Source: Parapontixanthobacter aurantiacus (GTDB lineage Bacteria; Pseudomonadota; Alphaproteobacteria; Sphingomonadales; Sphingomonadaceae). From it: DNA of 64,000 bases. How positions within the stretch are numbered: position 1 is the first letter of the stretch; each line of letters opens with the position of its first letter. The stretch spans positions 1 to 64,000 of the forward strand of contig NZ_WTYW01000001.1 in assembly GCF_009827635.1 (NCBI RefSeq), written 5' to 3'. Made by a program: the position numbers and the translations under genes. This document shows, in pieces, positions 1 to 8,780 of this stretch. The notes beneath the pieces are model-generated. The model made no database searches. It was not told the DNA's origin and worked only from the letters and a program-made list of their open reading frames with translations.

Positions 1-14
1 GGTTTGATGGTCAT
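1..14 (-). CDS. possible start of a leftward gene (partial)
   Basis: On the minus strand an ATG at position 14 reads M-T-I-K and runs off the window edge. An AGGA motif lies about 6 bases upstream of it, at a normal ribosome-binding distance. Only four codons are visible, so no product can be named. Confidence 0.25.
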
Positions 15-472
15 GGTCGTTCCTCGATTTGAGTGTGAGACCGCTTGTTTAAGCAGCTTTTCGTCCGACCAACCTACGTGCCGTTAACCAAATAGTTGCA
101 TGCATTATCTTGATAAAAGTCAGCGCAATATGAATTTTTTCGAAAGCTGCATCTGATGTAGAAGATGATGTGTAACTAGTCTTTCGTGCAATTATTTCGC
201 TATGGGCGGGGCATCGAGCATTTGAAAGCAGACACGGATATCGGCCTTCAACGTTTCGCTGAGAGATTCCTAGAATTCGCAAGCTACTTGCTAACGCAGC
301 CTGAGCCTCGCAAGTTGCAGATCCAATGAACTAGGCTACCAATTGGCAAAGGCTTCTATCCGGCAGGACTATGAAGAAGGTAGGATAAGTCTTCCTAGTG
401 TCGTAGATCGCGCTCTTCCCTTCGCAGCTATCGACGGAGCTGGCGGATGCAGACGACATCAGGCGCATCGTT
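15..472. other. intergenic, no gene recognised
   Basis: This stretch is more AT-rich than the neighbouring genes. The open frames in it show no recognisable protein family. It separates a possible leftward gene at the window edge from nnrD and could hold promoters for both. I see no repeat, tRNA or clear terminator. Confidence 0.4.
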
Positions 473-1249
473 ATGACTGACAACGCGGATCGCAATGACC
501 CGGATGTGTGGGGCAAACGCCTCCCGCGTCCTTCCAGCGACGGACATAAATACGACCGCGGTTTCGTCGCGATTTTCGGCGCGGTCGAGCTTACGGGTGC
601 GACCCGTCTGGCCGCAGGTGCCGCGTCGCGCATCGGTGCGGGCCTCGTCGGCGTGGTCGCTCGTGAGCGAGGCGATGTGTACCGCGCAAGTCTCCTCCCC
701 GACATCATGGTCAGCGACGTTCTGCCGCAGAAGGCGAACGTCCTGCTCGGCGGGCCGGGCGGAATAGCCGACAATGAAAAAGCGACCATGCTTAAGGCGT
801 CGGAGATGGACGCGCGTGTGTTCGACGCCGGAGCTATCCCACAAGAGCGACAATTCGGGGGGCTCGATCCGAGTTGCATCTTCACTCCGCATATCGGCGA
901 GTTCGAGCGGAATTTCGGCGCGCTCGAAGACGGACCGGTCGCTGGCGCAATCAGGGTCGCACAGCAGAGCAATGCCGTAATCGTCCTCAAATCCTCGCGC
1001 ACGGTCATCGCTCATCCCGATGGGCGCAGCATCGTGAACGAGCATGCAAGCCCCTATCTGGCCAAGGCAGGAACCGGCGACGTGCTGGCCGGCATGATTG
1101 CCGGCCTCGCGGCACAAGGCATGCCTTCCTTCGAAGCAAGCTGCGCTGCGGTATGGATGCACGGCGAAGCGGGGAGGCGTATCGGGCCTGGTCTTATAGC
1201 GGGCGACATCGTGGAAGGACTGCCGAAGATCCTGAAGGACCTGTTGTAG
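473..1249 (+). CDS. nnrD: ADP-dependent (S)-NAD(P)H-hydrate dehydratase
   Basis: The 258-aa product matches the YjeF C-terminal / ribokinase-like fold that dehydrates damaged NADHX and NADPHX using ADP. The N-terminus has a substrate-loop-like DGHKYDRG followed by an ELTGAARLAAG-like stretch (here ELTGATRLAAG). The C-terminal signature YLAKAGTGDVLAGMIAGL contains the GTGD catalytic/phosphate-binding motif near residue 203. The family also occurs fused to the NnrE epimerase; here only the dehydratase domain is present, so the epimerase should be encoded elsewhere. The next gene, a damaged glutathione S-transferase, lies 120 bp downstream on the same strand. The start is the first ATG of a frame that is good from the N-terminus on. 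Confidence 0.85.
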   Translation: MTDNADRNDPDVWGKRLPRPSSDGHKYDRGFVAIFGAVELTGATRLAAGAASRIGAGLVGVVARERGDVYRASLLPDIMVSDVLPQKANVLLGGPGGIADNEKATMLKASEMDARVFDAGAIPQERQFGGLDPSCIFTPHIGEFERNFGALEDGPVAGAIRVAQQSNAVIVLKSSRTVIAHPDGRSIVNEHASPYLAKAGTGDVLAGMIAGLAAQGMPSFEASCAAVWMHGEAGRRIGPGLIAGDIVEGLPKILKDLL

Positions 1250-1372
1250 CGCGAACCGGAGGGGCGGTTCATAGCGGGTTTGACCGCAAGGAGCAGGACG
1301 CACTTCATTTAGGATGTTGGCAAGACGCATGGCAGGCGCCGGGAGATTTCCGGCTTTTGAACGCGAGCCCAT

Positions 1373-2009
1373 ATGATTACTCTTTTCGACATCTTCCGTC
1401 GCAGAATGCGTGGAAAATACGCCAATTGCTGGGGCTCATGGGGGTAGCTTACAGACAGGAGTTCGTGAGCATCTTCGAAGGCGAGGGCCAAGCGGAAAGC
1501 TTTCTTAGGGTCAATCCCTGGGGAGCGGTTCCGGCAATCCGGCTGGAGGATGGTCGCGTAGTATCCGAGTCCAATGCGATCTTGTGGTATCTGGCGCAAG
1601 GGAGCGAGTTCTCACCGGAGGATGCCTTCGGATCAGCCAAGGTCCAGCAATGGCTTTCGTTCGAAATCGATTATATTCAGAATTCGGTCGGCAGCCTGCG
1701 ATACTGGACACTGACCGACAAGCTCAAGGGCCGTCCAGCGCAAGTCGTCGCCAGCAAGAGGGCGGTTGCCAGTCGGGCTCTTTCCGTCCTCGATCGCGAA
1801 TTCGCCCAGCACCCCTTCATCCTGGGCAATACTTTGACAATCGCCGACATCGTGCTGTTCGCCTATGCCCATCTTGCCCAGGACGCGAACCTCGACACGC
1901 GCGACCTTCCGCATTTCAGGCTTGGATAGATCGCTTTCGCTACGAATGCTCGTTCTGCAACGAAGTCCACCCCTACACGCTAGACCCGCATTCCTTGGGC
2001 GAACTTTAA
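1373..2009 (+). pseudogene. glutathione S-transferase, two frameshifts
   Basis: The GST sequence is split over three frames. ATG at 1373 encodes MITLFD, then the frame shifts near 1390 into LPSQNAWKIRQLL. The body continues with the thioredoxin-fold NPWGAVPAI (cis-Pro), the glutathione-binding VSESNAILWYLA and a C-terminal helical domain with GNTLTIADI. Near 1917 the frame shifts again, reaching AWIDRFR and the typical end PHSLGEL at 2009. Each break is repaired by adding back one C (gac|atc and ttc|agg), so both are apparent single-base deletions in CC pairs. The rest of the sequence looks fully conserved. It is either a very young pseudogene or an intact gene with two sequencing errors; the same pattern in ribD favours caution. 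Confidence 0.8.
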
Positions 2010-2202
2010 GGCGTGCTTTGCAGGTTCTTAAGCCGGTATCGACGGAGAACCCATTGAAAGCGATGCGCCGCCTGAATACACCGCAAAGAGGCGCTTGCTT
2101 TCTCGCAGGAAGCTTGGAATGTGGTAAGGAACGTGAGCGTCAAAATCTCCTTCTTTATCGGTCGGGCGGATGCTCGGCATTTGGCGGGCGGTTAGCTCGC
2201 CC

Positions 2203-3207
2203 ATGACAAGCGTCGTCGCCTGTTTCGGTGAGGTCCTTCTGCGCTTTGCCGCGAGCGACGGTGCAACCCTGCGCGACACGACGAAGCTGGATGTGCATGT
2301 CGGCGGAGCGGAGGCCAATGTGGCCGTTGCGCTGGCCAATCTCGGCATAGCGACACGAATGATCTCGGCGTTGCCGGACAATCCGCTTGGAACGCTGGCA
2401 TTGAAAACCTTGCGGCGAGAAGGCGTCGACACTGCGTACCTCGCCACGGGCAAAGGACGCATGGGCACTTACTTCCTGACCCCTGCGGCCGGATCGCGCG
2501 GAGGCGAGGTATTATACGACCGGGAGGGGAGCGTTTTCTCGTCCGGCGATGCTGTGAGCCCGACGGCTCTGCACGGCGCGACCCACCTTCATGTGTCCGG
2601 CATTTCTCTGGCGGTAAGTTCGACGGCTTCCGCGACGACCCGCGCCTTGACGAAGGAAGCGAAGCAACGCGGGCTTACCTTGTCGTTCGACGGCAATTAC
2701 CGGCCTTCATTATGGCAGGCGACCGGTCGCGACGGGCGAGACGAGATTGCCGAAATGGTTGACATGGCCGACTTGTTCTTCGGAAATTACAAGGATGCCT
2801 CATTGCTTCTCGGTCGCGAATTTTCCGGCGAGAACGGGTCACGGATGCGTGAGGCTGCGCTTGCTCTGCTGAATGAATTTTCTTCGCTGAAAGCTGTGTC
2901 CAGTACCGCCCGGCATATCGAGAATGGCACCACGCACCGCATCTCCGCGCGGATCGATAGCCGCAACGCTTCCGCCGAAAGCGAGGAGCGAAGTCTGACC
3001 GGCATTATCGATCGCATCGGCACGGGCGATGCCTTTGCTGCGGGCGTGTTGGCGAACTGGCTGGAAGACCCTGAAGACTTGCAATCCGCAGTTGATAGCG
3101 GTTTGGCGCTTTCGGCCATGAAACATTACGAACCGGGCGACTTCTGCCGCGCGACGCGTCCCGAATGGAAGGCCGCGTTGAAAGGGTCGGAGGACGTTTC
3201 GCGTTAG
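2203..3207 (+). CDS. kdgK: PfkB-family sugar kinase, probable 2-dehydro-3-deoxygluconate (KDG) kinase
   Basis: The 334-aa product has the PfkB/ribokinase fold. It has GGAEANVAVALANLG and PDNPLG in the N-terminal substrate region, FDGNYRPSLW in the middle (KDG kinase type) and the anion-hole/catalytic motif DRIGTGDAFAAGVL near residue 270, where the Asp is the base. It phosphorylates KDG to KDPG. A paralogue with the same motifs sits in the pectin locus at 32261. The frame is open from an ATG at 2170, but the ATG at 2203 starts directly before the conserved SVVACFGEVLLRF segment and was chosen. I see no strong ribosome-binding site. No LacI-type ACCGGT operator precedes this copy, so it may be controlled differently from the one in the locus. 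Confidence 0.8.
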   Translation: MTSVVACFGEVLLRFAASDGATLRDTTKLDVHVGGAEANVAVALANLGIATRMISALPDNPLGTLALKTLRREGVDTAYLATGKGRMGTYFLTPAAGSRGGEVLYDREGSVFSSGDAVSPTALHGATHLHVSGISLAVSSTASATTRALTKEAKQRGLTLSFDGNYRPSLWQATGRDGRDEIAEMVDMADLFFGNYKDASLLLGREFSGENGSRMREAALALLNEFSSLKAVSSTARHIENGTTHRISARIDSRNASAESEERSLTGIIDRIGTGDAFAAGVLANWLEDPEDLQSAVDSGLALSAMKHYEPGDFCRATRPEWKAALKGSEDVSR

Positions 3208-3285
3208 CGTTCCGCTTGCCGCTGGAGCTCTTGTCGCGTCCCTACCAGCTCAATCTTTGTCGATGTCGACAAACCCGTTCGATCT

Positions 3286-4566
3286 TCAATTCGGCGCGAT
3301 GCCTGAATAGTCGGCGCCGTACACCGCATCGCGGATATCGTGGTGAAGCGGATTGTCGAACGGCACCTTCTGCGTCGCGAAGACGACTGCCATGTCCTGC
3401 GCCGGATCGACCCAGAACAGCATCGAGGGATAGCCGTCCCAGAAGAACTCGCCGACCGTTCCGCGATTCTCTTCCGGCGCTTGCGGGGGCGCGGTACGCA
3501 CGAAGAAGTCGATGCCGAAGCCGCCTGTGCCTTTGCTCGGTAGCCAGGAGCGGTTCTCCGCCGTTATCCTCGGATCGAGCACGTCGGTCGCCATCAGGCG
3601 GACCGTCGCAGGTTCCAGGACCCGAACGCCGCCAAGTTCGCCTTCGTTCAGCAGCATTCGCGCGAAGCGCATGTAGTCGTCGACCGTCGTGACGATCCCC
3701 GACCCGCCCATCGTCATCGGTTTGCCGGCGAAGTTCGGCTCCAGCCATTCCTCGCGCGGCATCGGTTCGAGGTCTCCACTCGTGCCGACGACATAGATTC
3801 TGGCAAGCCGCCCAAGGTCCGCCTCGCTGCGCTTCCATCCGCTGTCATCCATGCCGAGCGGGGTGAAGATATTCGTATCCACGTAATCGGCAAACGCCAT
3901 GCCGGACAGGACCTCCACCAACCGCGCCTGGACATCGACGCCTGCCGAATAGTTCCAGCGCGTACCCGGATCGGATAACAACGGAACCTGCGCCATCTTC
4001 TGCGAGAATTCGGCCAGAGTATTGTCCGGCGAAAGGGGCTGCAGGCGCGCCCACACCGTATCCGCCGGAGCGTCCGAACCGCCATAGGTGAAGCCCGCCG
4101 TATGCCGCAGCATGTCCCGCACGGTTGGCGGGCGCGACGGATCGCGAAGCACTAGATTGCCGCTGTCGTCCAATCCGGTCGCGACCTTCAGCCCCTCATA
4201 TTCGGGCAGATACCAGGAAAGCGGATCGTCGAGACCGAAACGACCTTGCTCCCATAGTTGCATGAGCGCGACGCCCGTCACCGGCTTCGTCATCGAGAAT
4301 ATCTGCACCAGCGTATCGCGGGTGAATGGCCGACCGTCCTCGCGCGATGCGTATCCTGCATTCTCGAAACAGGCCTCTTGCCCGTCCTTCCAGACGAAAG
4401 CGGAGGCTCCGACCGTTCGCCCTTGCGAGACGGCGCTATCGAGAAAGCTCCCGATCCGCTCGCAATTGGGCGAAAACGAAGCGTTCGGAGCTTTGGAAGC
4501 GGAAGGAACCGTCGCACATCCGGCGAGGGCAAATGCAGCAATAAGGGTCGCACCAAGCAATCTCAT
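3286..4566 (-). CDS. serine hydrolase lipoprotein, class C beta-lactamase family
   Basis: The 426-aa product begins with a lipoprotein signal, MRLLGATLIAAFALAGC, with the lipobox ending at Cys17. The SxxK nucleophile motif is SMTK (near residue 91), and a YSA motif near residue 190 fits the family's YxN position. Such proteins are esterases or D-amino-acid peptidases (EstB-like) as often as true beta-lactamases, so the substrate is unknown. It is followed downstream by the sugar kinase on the other strand (convergent), and lies 22 bp downstream of the symporter genes on the same strand, so the three may be one transcript. A peptide- or ester-processing role linked to the symporter is possible but speculative. 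Confidence 0.8.
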   Translation of the reverse strand: MRLLGATLIAAFALAGCATVPSASKAPNASFSPNCERIGSFLDSAVSQGRTVGASAFVWKDGQEACFENAGYASREDGRPFTRDTLVQIFSMTKPVTGVALMQLWEQGRFGLDDPLSWYLPEYEGLKVATGLDDSGNLVLRDPSRPPTVRDMLRHTAGFTYGGSDAPADTVWARLQPLSPDNTLAEFSQKMAQVPLLSDPGTRWNYSAGVDVQARLVEVLSGMAFADYVDTNIFTPLGMDDSGWKRSEADLGRLARIYVVGTSGDLEPMPREEWLEPNFAGKPMTMGGSGIVTTVDDYMRFARMLLNEGELGGVRVLEPATVRLMATDVLDPRITAENRSWLPSKGTGGFGIDFFVRTAPPQAPEENRGTVGEFFWDGYPSMLFWVDPAQDMAVVFATQKVPFDNPLHHDIRDAVYGADYSGIAPN

Positions 4567-4588
4567 ACCGAAAATCCTCTCTTGCGAG

Positions 4589-6364
4589 TCAGTGACCGCG
4601 CGCCTCGCCCGCCCCGCGTGGTACGCGAATGGAATCGACCAGTTTTCTTACGTGCGCCGGCGGTGCGGTGGTCAGTTTGGCAACCGCGACCGCGACGGCG
4701 AAGTTGATGACCATGCCGACCACGCCGATCCCTTCGGGCGAGATGCCGAACAGCCAGTTTGCCTCGATATTCGCCGCCGGATTGGCGAGCTTGAAATAGG
4801 CGATATAGGCAAAGGTAAAGAGCAGGCCGCTTACCATCCCGGCAATTGCGCCCTCCTTGTTCATTCGCTTCGAGAAGATGCCGAGGAAGATGGCCGGGAA
4901 CAGGCTCGCCGCAGCGAGGCCGAAGGCGAAGGCGACCACCTGCGCGACCCAGCCGGGGGGATAGATACCTAGGTATCCCGCCACGACGATGGCCGCTGTC
5001 GCCGCGAGCCGGGCTGCCAGCAACTCGCCTTTCTCGGAGATGTTCGGGCGGAAGGTCGATTTGAGGAGGTCGTGACTGACGCTGCTCGATATGACGAGCA
5101 GCAGTCCTGCGGCGGTCGACAATGCAGCGGCAAGACCTCCGGCGGCGACGAGCGCAATGACCCATCCGGGAAGCTTCGCGATTTCCGGGTTGGCGAGCAC
5201 CATGATGTCCTGATCGACATAGACCTCGTTGGCGGATGCCGGGTCGGGCGCATTGGTCACCAGTCGCTCTCCCGAGGGGCCAGTGTCCTCGCTATATTCG
5301 GGCGCGCCGGTAAAGGCAGTTCCCGCTGACAACTGCATGACCCCGTCCGCATTCTTGTCCTGGAACGCGATTAGGTCGTTACGCTCCCAGTTCGTGAACC
5401 ATTCCGGCGCCTCGTCGTAGGGCGTACCGTCCACCGTCTCGACGAAATTGAGGCGGGCGAAGGCTCCGACCGCGGGCGCAGTCGTGTAGAGCAGCGCTAT
5501 GAATACGAGCGCCCAACCGGCGGATTTGCGCGCATCGCTCGCTTTGGGCACGGTGAAGAAGCGGACGATCACGTGCGGAAGGCCTGCCGTTCCGACCATC
5601 AACGCAAGCGTGATGCAGAATACGTCGATGATGGATTTGGAACCGTCGGTATAGGCGGCGAACCCCAGGTCCTGCAGGACCAGATCGAGCTTCTGCAAGA
5701 CGTAGAGCCCGCTCCCGTCGTTCACCTGCGACCCGAGGCCAAGTTGCGGAACGGGATTGCCGGTAATGAGAAAGCTGATGAAGAACGCAGGAACCATATA
5801 GGCGAAGATCAGGACGCAATATTGCGCAACCTGCGTATAGGTGATGCCCTTCATTCCGCCGAGCACGGCGTAGATGAAGACGATCCCCATACCGATTACG
5901 ATGCCGAGCGTAATCTGGACATCTAGGAAGCGGCTGAACACGATGCCGACGCCGCGCATCTGTCCGGCAATATAGGTGAAGCTGATGAAGATGAGGCAGA
6001 TGACTGCGACGACGCGCGCGGCCTTCGAATAATAGCGCGTACCGATGAAGTCGGGAACGGTGAACTGGCCGAACTTGCGCAAATAGGGCGCGAGCAGCAG
6101 CGCCAGCATGACATAGCCGCCCGTCCAGCCCATCAGGTACACGCTCCCGTCATAGCCGAGAAAGGCAATGAGACCGGCCATGGAGATAAAGCTCGCCGCA
6201 CTCATCCAGTCGGCAGCCGTCGCCATGCCGTTGACGACCGGATTGACGCCGCCGCCTGCGACGTAGAAGTCGGAGGTGGAACCGGCACGGCTCCACAGGG
6301 CGATGCCGATGTAGAGGGCAAAGGACAGGCCGACGAACAGGTAGATTAGCGTCTGGGTCGCCAT
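4589..6364 (-). CDS. sodium/solute symporter large subunit (SSS family, VC_2705/ActP-like)
   Basis: The 591-aa product is a polytopic inner-membrane protein of the solute:sodium symporter family, with about 13 hydrophobic segments. The early motif GMATAADWMSAASFISMAGL and the later LAAALSTAAGLLLVISSSV match the acetate/monocarboxylate branch (ActP, VC_2705). A long loop of about 80 residues near residues 310-395 (rich in Asp, Glu and Asn) interrupts the core, as is common in the VC_2705 group. It begins 5 bp after the end of the DUF4212 small subunit, and both are probably needed for transport. The substrate is likely a small organic acid. Confidence 0.85.
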   Translation of the reverse strand: MATQTLIYLFVGLSFALYIGIALWSRAGSTSDFYVAGGGVNPVVNGMATAADWMSAASFISMAGLIAFLGYDGSVYLMGWTGGYVMLALLLAPYLRKFGQFTVPDFIGTRYYSKAARVVAVICLIFISFTYIAGQMRGVGIVFSRFLDVQITLGIVIGMGIVFIYAVLGGMKGITYTQVAQYCVLIFAYMVPAFFISFLITGNPVPQLGLGSQVNDGSGLYVLQKLDLVLQDLGFAAYTDGSKSIIDVFCITLALMVGTAGLPHVIVRFFTVPKASDARKSAGWALVFIALLYTTAPAVGAFARLNFVETVDGTPYDEAPEWFTNWERNDLIAFQDKNADGVMQLSAGTAFTGAPEYSEDTGPSGERLVTNAPDPASANEVYVDQDIMVLANPEIAKLPGWVIALVAAGGLAAALSTAAGLLLVISSSVSHDLLKSTFRPNISEKGELLAARLAATAAIVVAGYLGIYPPGWVAQVVAFAFGLAAASLFPAIFLGIFSKRMNKEGAIAGMVSGLLFTFAYIAYFKLANPAANIEANWLFGISPEGIGVVGMVINFAVAVAVAKLTTAPPAHVRKLVDSIRVPRGAGEARGH

Positions 6365-6369
6365 GATGC

Positions 6370-6654
6370 TCAGTCGTCCAGATCGTATTTGCGTTCGATC
6401 CGGCGCATCTTCCAGACGTAGAAGAAGATGAGGCCGATGAAGATGTAGATCGAACCCTGCTGCGCAAACCAGAAGCCGAGCGGGTAGCCGCCGATCATGA
6501 ACTGGTCGAGAAAGCGACGGAACAGGATGCCGGCACCGAAAGAGCAGATGAACCAGATCGACATCAAGGTGATGAGCAGGCGCACGTTCTCGCGCCAGTA
6601 TGCCTCATGACGCTCGCGCACCTCCGCTTCCCGCGCGGCTTCGTCCTCTTCCAA
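6370..6654 (-). CDS. DUF4212 sodium/substrate symporter small subunit
   Basis: The 94-aa product has two transmembrane helices (about residues 25-47 and 60-82) framed by charged ends. The segment YWRENVRLLITLMSIWF followed by GYPLGFWFAQQGSI is characteristic of DUF4212, the small partner of VC_2705-type symporters. The first codon is TTG at 6654, preceded by a strong GGGGGAG ribosome-binding site 5 bases away, which supports this unusual start. It forms an operon with the large subunit directly downstream. Confidence 0.85.
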   Translation of the reverse strand: MEEDEAAREAEVRERHEAYWRENVRLLITLMSIWFICSFGAGILFRRFLDQFMIGGYPLGFWFAQQGSIYIFIGLIFFYVWKMRRIERKYDLDD

Positions 6655-6830
6655 AATGCTCCCCCCTCTTTAGTCCGACCATTATCTTCGCAGACGTTAT
6701 TGCTTATGCGAATGGCGGGCAAGCTGTGGCGACAGCTATCGCCCACATTATGCGAAATGCGCTTCGTCGGTGGCTCGCCATATTGCGTAGGCGCCACTTC
6801 TACCAATTGCGAACTCGATTTCTATTAATC

Positions 6831-7400
6831 GGACACGAAGGGCATTTCTGGGGCTTGCGCGCCGCCGCTCAAGCGCATGGCGCGGAAGGCATCAAGGCCG
6901 CAATCCGCGCTGGCTTCGACACGATCGAACACGCCAGCTTCGTGGACGAGGAAGGTATCCGGCTCGCGAAGGAGCACGGTACCGCCCTCTCGATGGATAT
7001 CTACAATACGGAATACACGCTGTCGCAGGGACAGGCGGACGGTGTTCTTGAAGAGAATCTGGCGAAGGAGCGCATGGTCAGCGCGGCCCAGCGCGAAGGC
7101 TTCCGCAACGCCAACGCTGCCGGGGTCAAGATGGTCTTCGGCTCCGACGCAGGCGTCATGCCGCACGAGGATGTCGGTGGGCAATTCGCCGTCATGGTCC
7201 GCTTCGGAATGACGCCGTTGCAGGCAATCCAGGCTGCGACCCGTAACGCCGCCGATGCGCTTGGTCAGTCGGGAGAGGTCGGCGTCATCGCGCCCGGAGC
7301 ATGGGGTGATCTTATCGCGGTCGAAGGCGATCCTTTGAGCGATGTCGGCGAACTTGTGCATGTCGATGCTGTCATCAAGGCAGGCCTTCGGATCAAATAG
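6831..7400 (+). pseudogene. amidohydrolase, 5'-truncated (imidazolonepropionase/prolidase-like)
   Basis: Only the C-terminal half of a metal-dependent amidohydrolase remains. Recognisable parts are AHGAEGIKAAIRAG, the metal-ligand region DTIEHASF, the active-site Asp in FGSDAG, MTPLQAIQAATRNAADALG and the closing IAPGAWGDLIAVEGDPL. The N-terminal half with the HxH metal site is missing. Family similarity begins abruptly at about 6850; upstream bases are unrelated promoter-like DNA of the symporter. The frame is open further upstream but without family resemblance. A second, even shorter copy lies at 50399. This is a breakpoint scar, not a working enzyme. Confidence 0.8.
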
Positions 7401-7412
7401 GACGTCGCTGTT

Positions 7413-7829
7413 GTGCCAGTAGGCGATGCCCGGCGGATGATCGCGGAGATGGCTCCGGTGCTCTCTCGCACCCACTACGTGTTCGCGGAGACGAAAGATG
7501 ATCGGCTGCTCACTCACGCTTTTGAGCAAGCTTTCGCGGTAATCAGGGAAAACGAGGCGACTACACTCGTTCTATCGATCGTCGAGGCTGGCAAACTTGG
7601 AATTGACGCCAAAGAATTGGTGGAGTTTGCGCGAATTACACTCAGCGTCCATTCCGACCTCGAAGGGGTCGGTCTGACCGCCGCTGTCTGCACCGAACTC
7701 GCTCGCTGCGGCATTGCTTGCAACGTTATCGCGGCCTCACGGCACGACCATATCTTTGTGCCTGCCGGCGCAGGTGAAGAGGCGGTCGAGCGGCTTGAAC
7801 AGCTCGCGAAAGACTGGGGTAGGGACTGA
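7413..7829 (+). CDS. ACT-domain protein (left copy)
   Basis: The 138-aa product has a C-terminal ACT-like domain of the type often seen as a small stand-alone protein (ACT_7/DUF2241). The diagnostic part is ITLSVHSDLEGVGLTAAV followed by GIACNVIAASRHDHIFVP. Such domains bind amino acids or other small ligands, but no partner is known here. The likely start is GTG at 7413, 12 bp after the amidohydrolase stop, so the two were probably co-transcribed. It differs from the copy at 50605 at 11 of 138 residues. Confidence 0.65.
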   Translation: MPVGDARRMIAEMAPVLSRTHYVFAETKDDRLLTHAFEQAFAVIRENEATTLVLSIVEAGKLGIDAKELVEFARITLSVHSDLEGVGLTAAVCTELARCGIACNVIAASRHDHIFVPAGAGEEAVERLEQLAKDWGRD

Positions 7830-8027
7830 GCCTCGAAGGCCTACGGTGTCTCGGTGTCGTCTGAGTTGCTCAGCTCTGGCTTGCCGCCGCAATCCATTCG
7901 TTCAGTGATGACGTCAGGAAACACCGAGACGTAGCGGGAGCGATAAGGTTCGACCGGTTTGGGAACGACACCGACCCGAATTACGCGACGCCGACATGAT
8001 CGTATCGGATGCCTTCGAAGCGATAAG

Positions 8028-8050
8028 TGGCGGAGACGGAGGGATTCGAA
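8028..8050 (-). other. att-like core: 3' end of tRNA-Ser without the rest
   Basis: These 23 bases equal the 3' end (CCA end, acceptor stem strand and T-arm part) of the complete tRNA-Ser at 51219-51312. After 8050 the match ends abruptly and no other tRNA arm follows. A duplicated tRNA 3' end is the usual footprint of site-specific integration into a tRNA gene. Confidence 0.8.
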
Positions 8051-8382
8051 AGCATCTCATAGCTAATTGTTTTCTAAATAATAGAAAGGGACGGTCTAAA
8101 ACTCCTATCCCGTTCCATACCCCTGTACCAACTAGCGGATTGCGCGGTCTAAATGATCGGGTCTTTTAATCCTCGCCGTTCCATTCATCCCGCATAGTGC
8201 TACTGATAGCGCTTAAGATCCTGGCAGCTAAGCGCTTCAATTGCAGCCATTCAGGCTTAACGGATTGATTGCCCAAAGCAGACGAACTTCGTTTCGATTG
8301 CCGCACGATCCAAAAAATCAGTTCAGGCCTTCCGGACGCGCAAAGTTCTGCCGTTATCACCCACATCTGTTATAATCCCGCC

Positions 8383-8516
8383 CTGGCGATACCGTGGCAG
8401 TCCGACGATAAGATGCGTGTGTGAGCCGGCTTGCGGCGTTTTATGCTCTCTCCGCTCTCGCAGATCGAGATCGACGAGGAGGGCGTCTACGACAGGAGTG
8501 TTGGACGCCCTTTTTT
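8383..8516 (+). ncRNA. candidate small RNA ending in an intrinsic terminator
   Basis: A TATAAT hexamer (8371-8376) is followed by about 135 bp ending in a strong hairpin plus T6. No recognisable open frame explains the terminator. The -35 region is poor, and no known RNA family was recognised. The call rests on the promoter-terminator pairing only. Confidence 0.25.
8480..8516 (+). terminator. strong rho-independent terminator
   Basis: AGGGCGTC (8480-8487) pairs with GACGCCCT (8504-8511). Inside, CGACA (8490-8494) pairs with TGTTG (8499-8503, one G-T wobble) around a GGAG loop, with a TA bulge on the left arm. The stem is followed by six T at 8511-8516. The T-run lies only on the plus-strand side, so it terminates rightward transcription. 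Confidence 0.75.
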
Positions 8517-8780
8517 CTCACGCAGAAGACGAACGTGATAATCGCGAAGAGCGCAGGAGGCCTGCTTTCGATTCGCGGGAAAAGCTGGAGTGGCTTGGAC
8601 CATCAGTTCGTGAGGTTCGGGTTCGTCGCAATCAAGGTCCAGGGTGTTCTATGTTCATAACTTCGCGCAGCTCATTGGAATCCGGCGATCGCGGCAACAA
8701 TTCCCGTCGGATGCGTTTCGCCTTATGGCGAAAGGAACCGAAGATCGTTGAAAGAGAACCATCCCGCGCTGATGACATAA

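Larger units (their letters stand above)
7207..8050. repeat. left copy of 0.84-kb direct repeat flanking the island
   Basis: This segment recurs in the same orientation at 50399-51241. Over the 440 bp I compared base by base I count about 26 differences, so about 94% identity, plus a 1-bp length difference overall. It contains the amidohydrolase 3' end, the ACT-domain gene, about 200 bp of spacer and the last 23 bp of tRNA-Ser. Similarity stops at 8050, exactly inside the tRNA T-loop, and to the left at 7207. Confidence 0.9.
8051..8780. other. non-coding stretch beside the att site
   Basis: No convincing gene is present. Short open frames show no family resemblance. The first 100 bases are AT-rich. 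A TATAAT hexamer at 8371-8376 and a strong intrinsic terminator at 8480-8516 bracket a stretch of about 135 bp that could be a small RNA. The rest, up to the remnant kinase frame at 8781, holds nothing I can name. Confidence 0.5.

Noticed and set aside
428-1372. Long minus-strand frame opposite nnrD
   Set aside because: It is antisense to a gene with clear family motifs and shows only Arg/Pro/Ala-rich shadow sequence.
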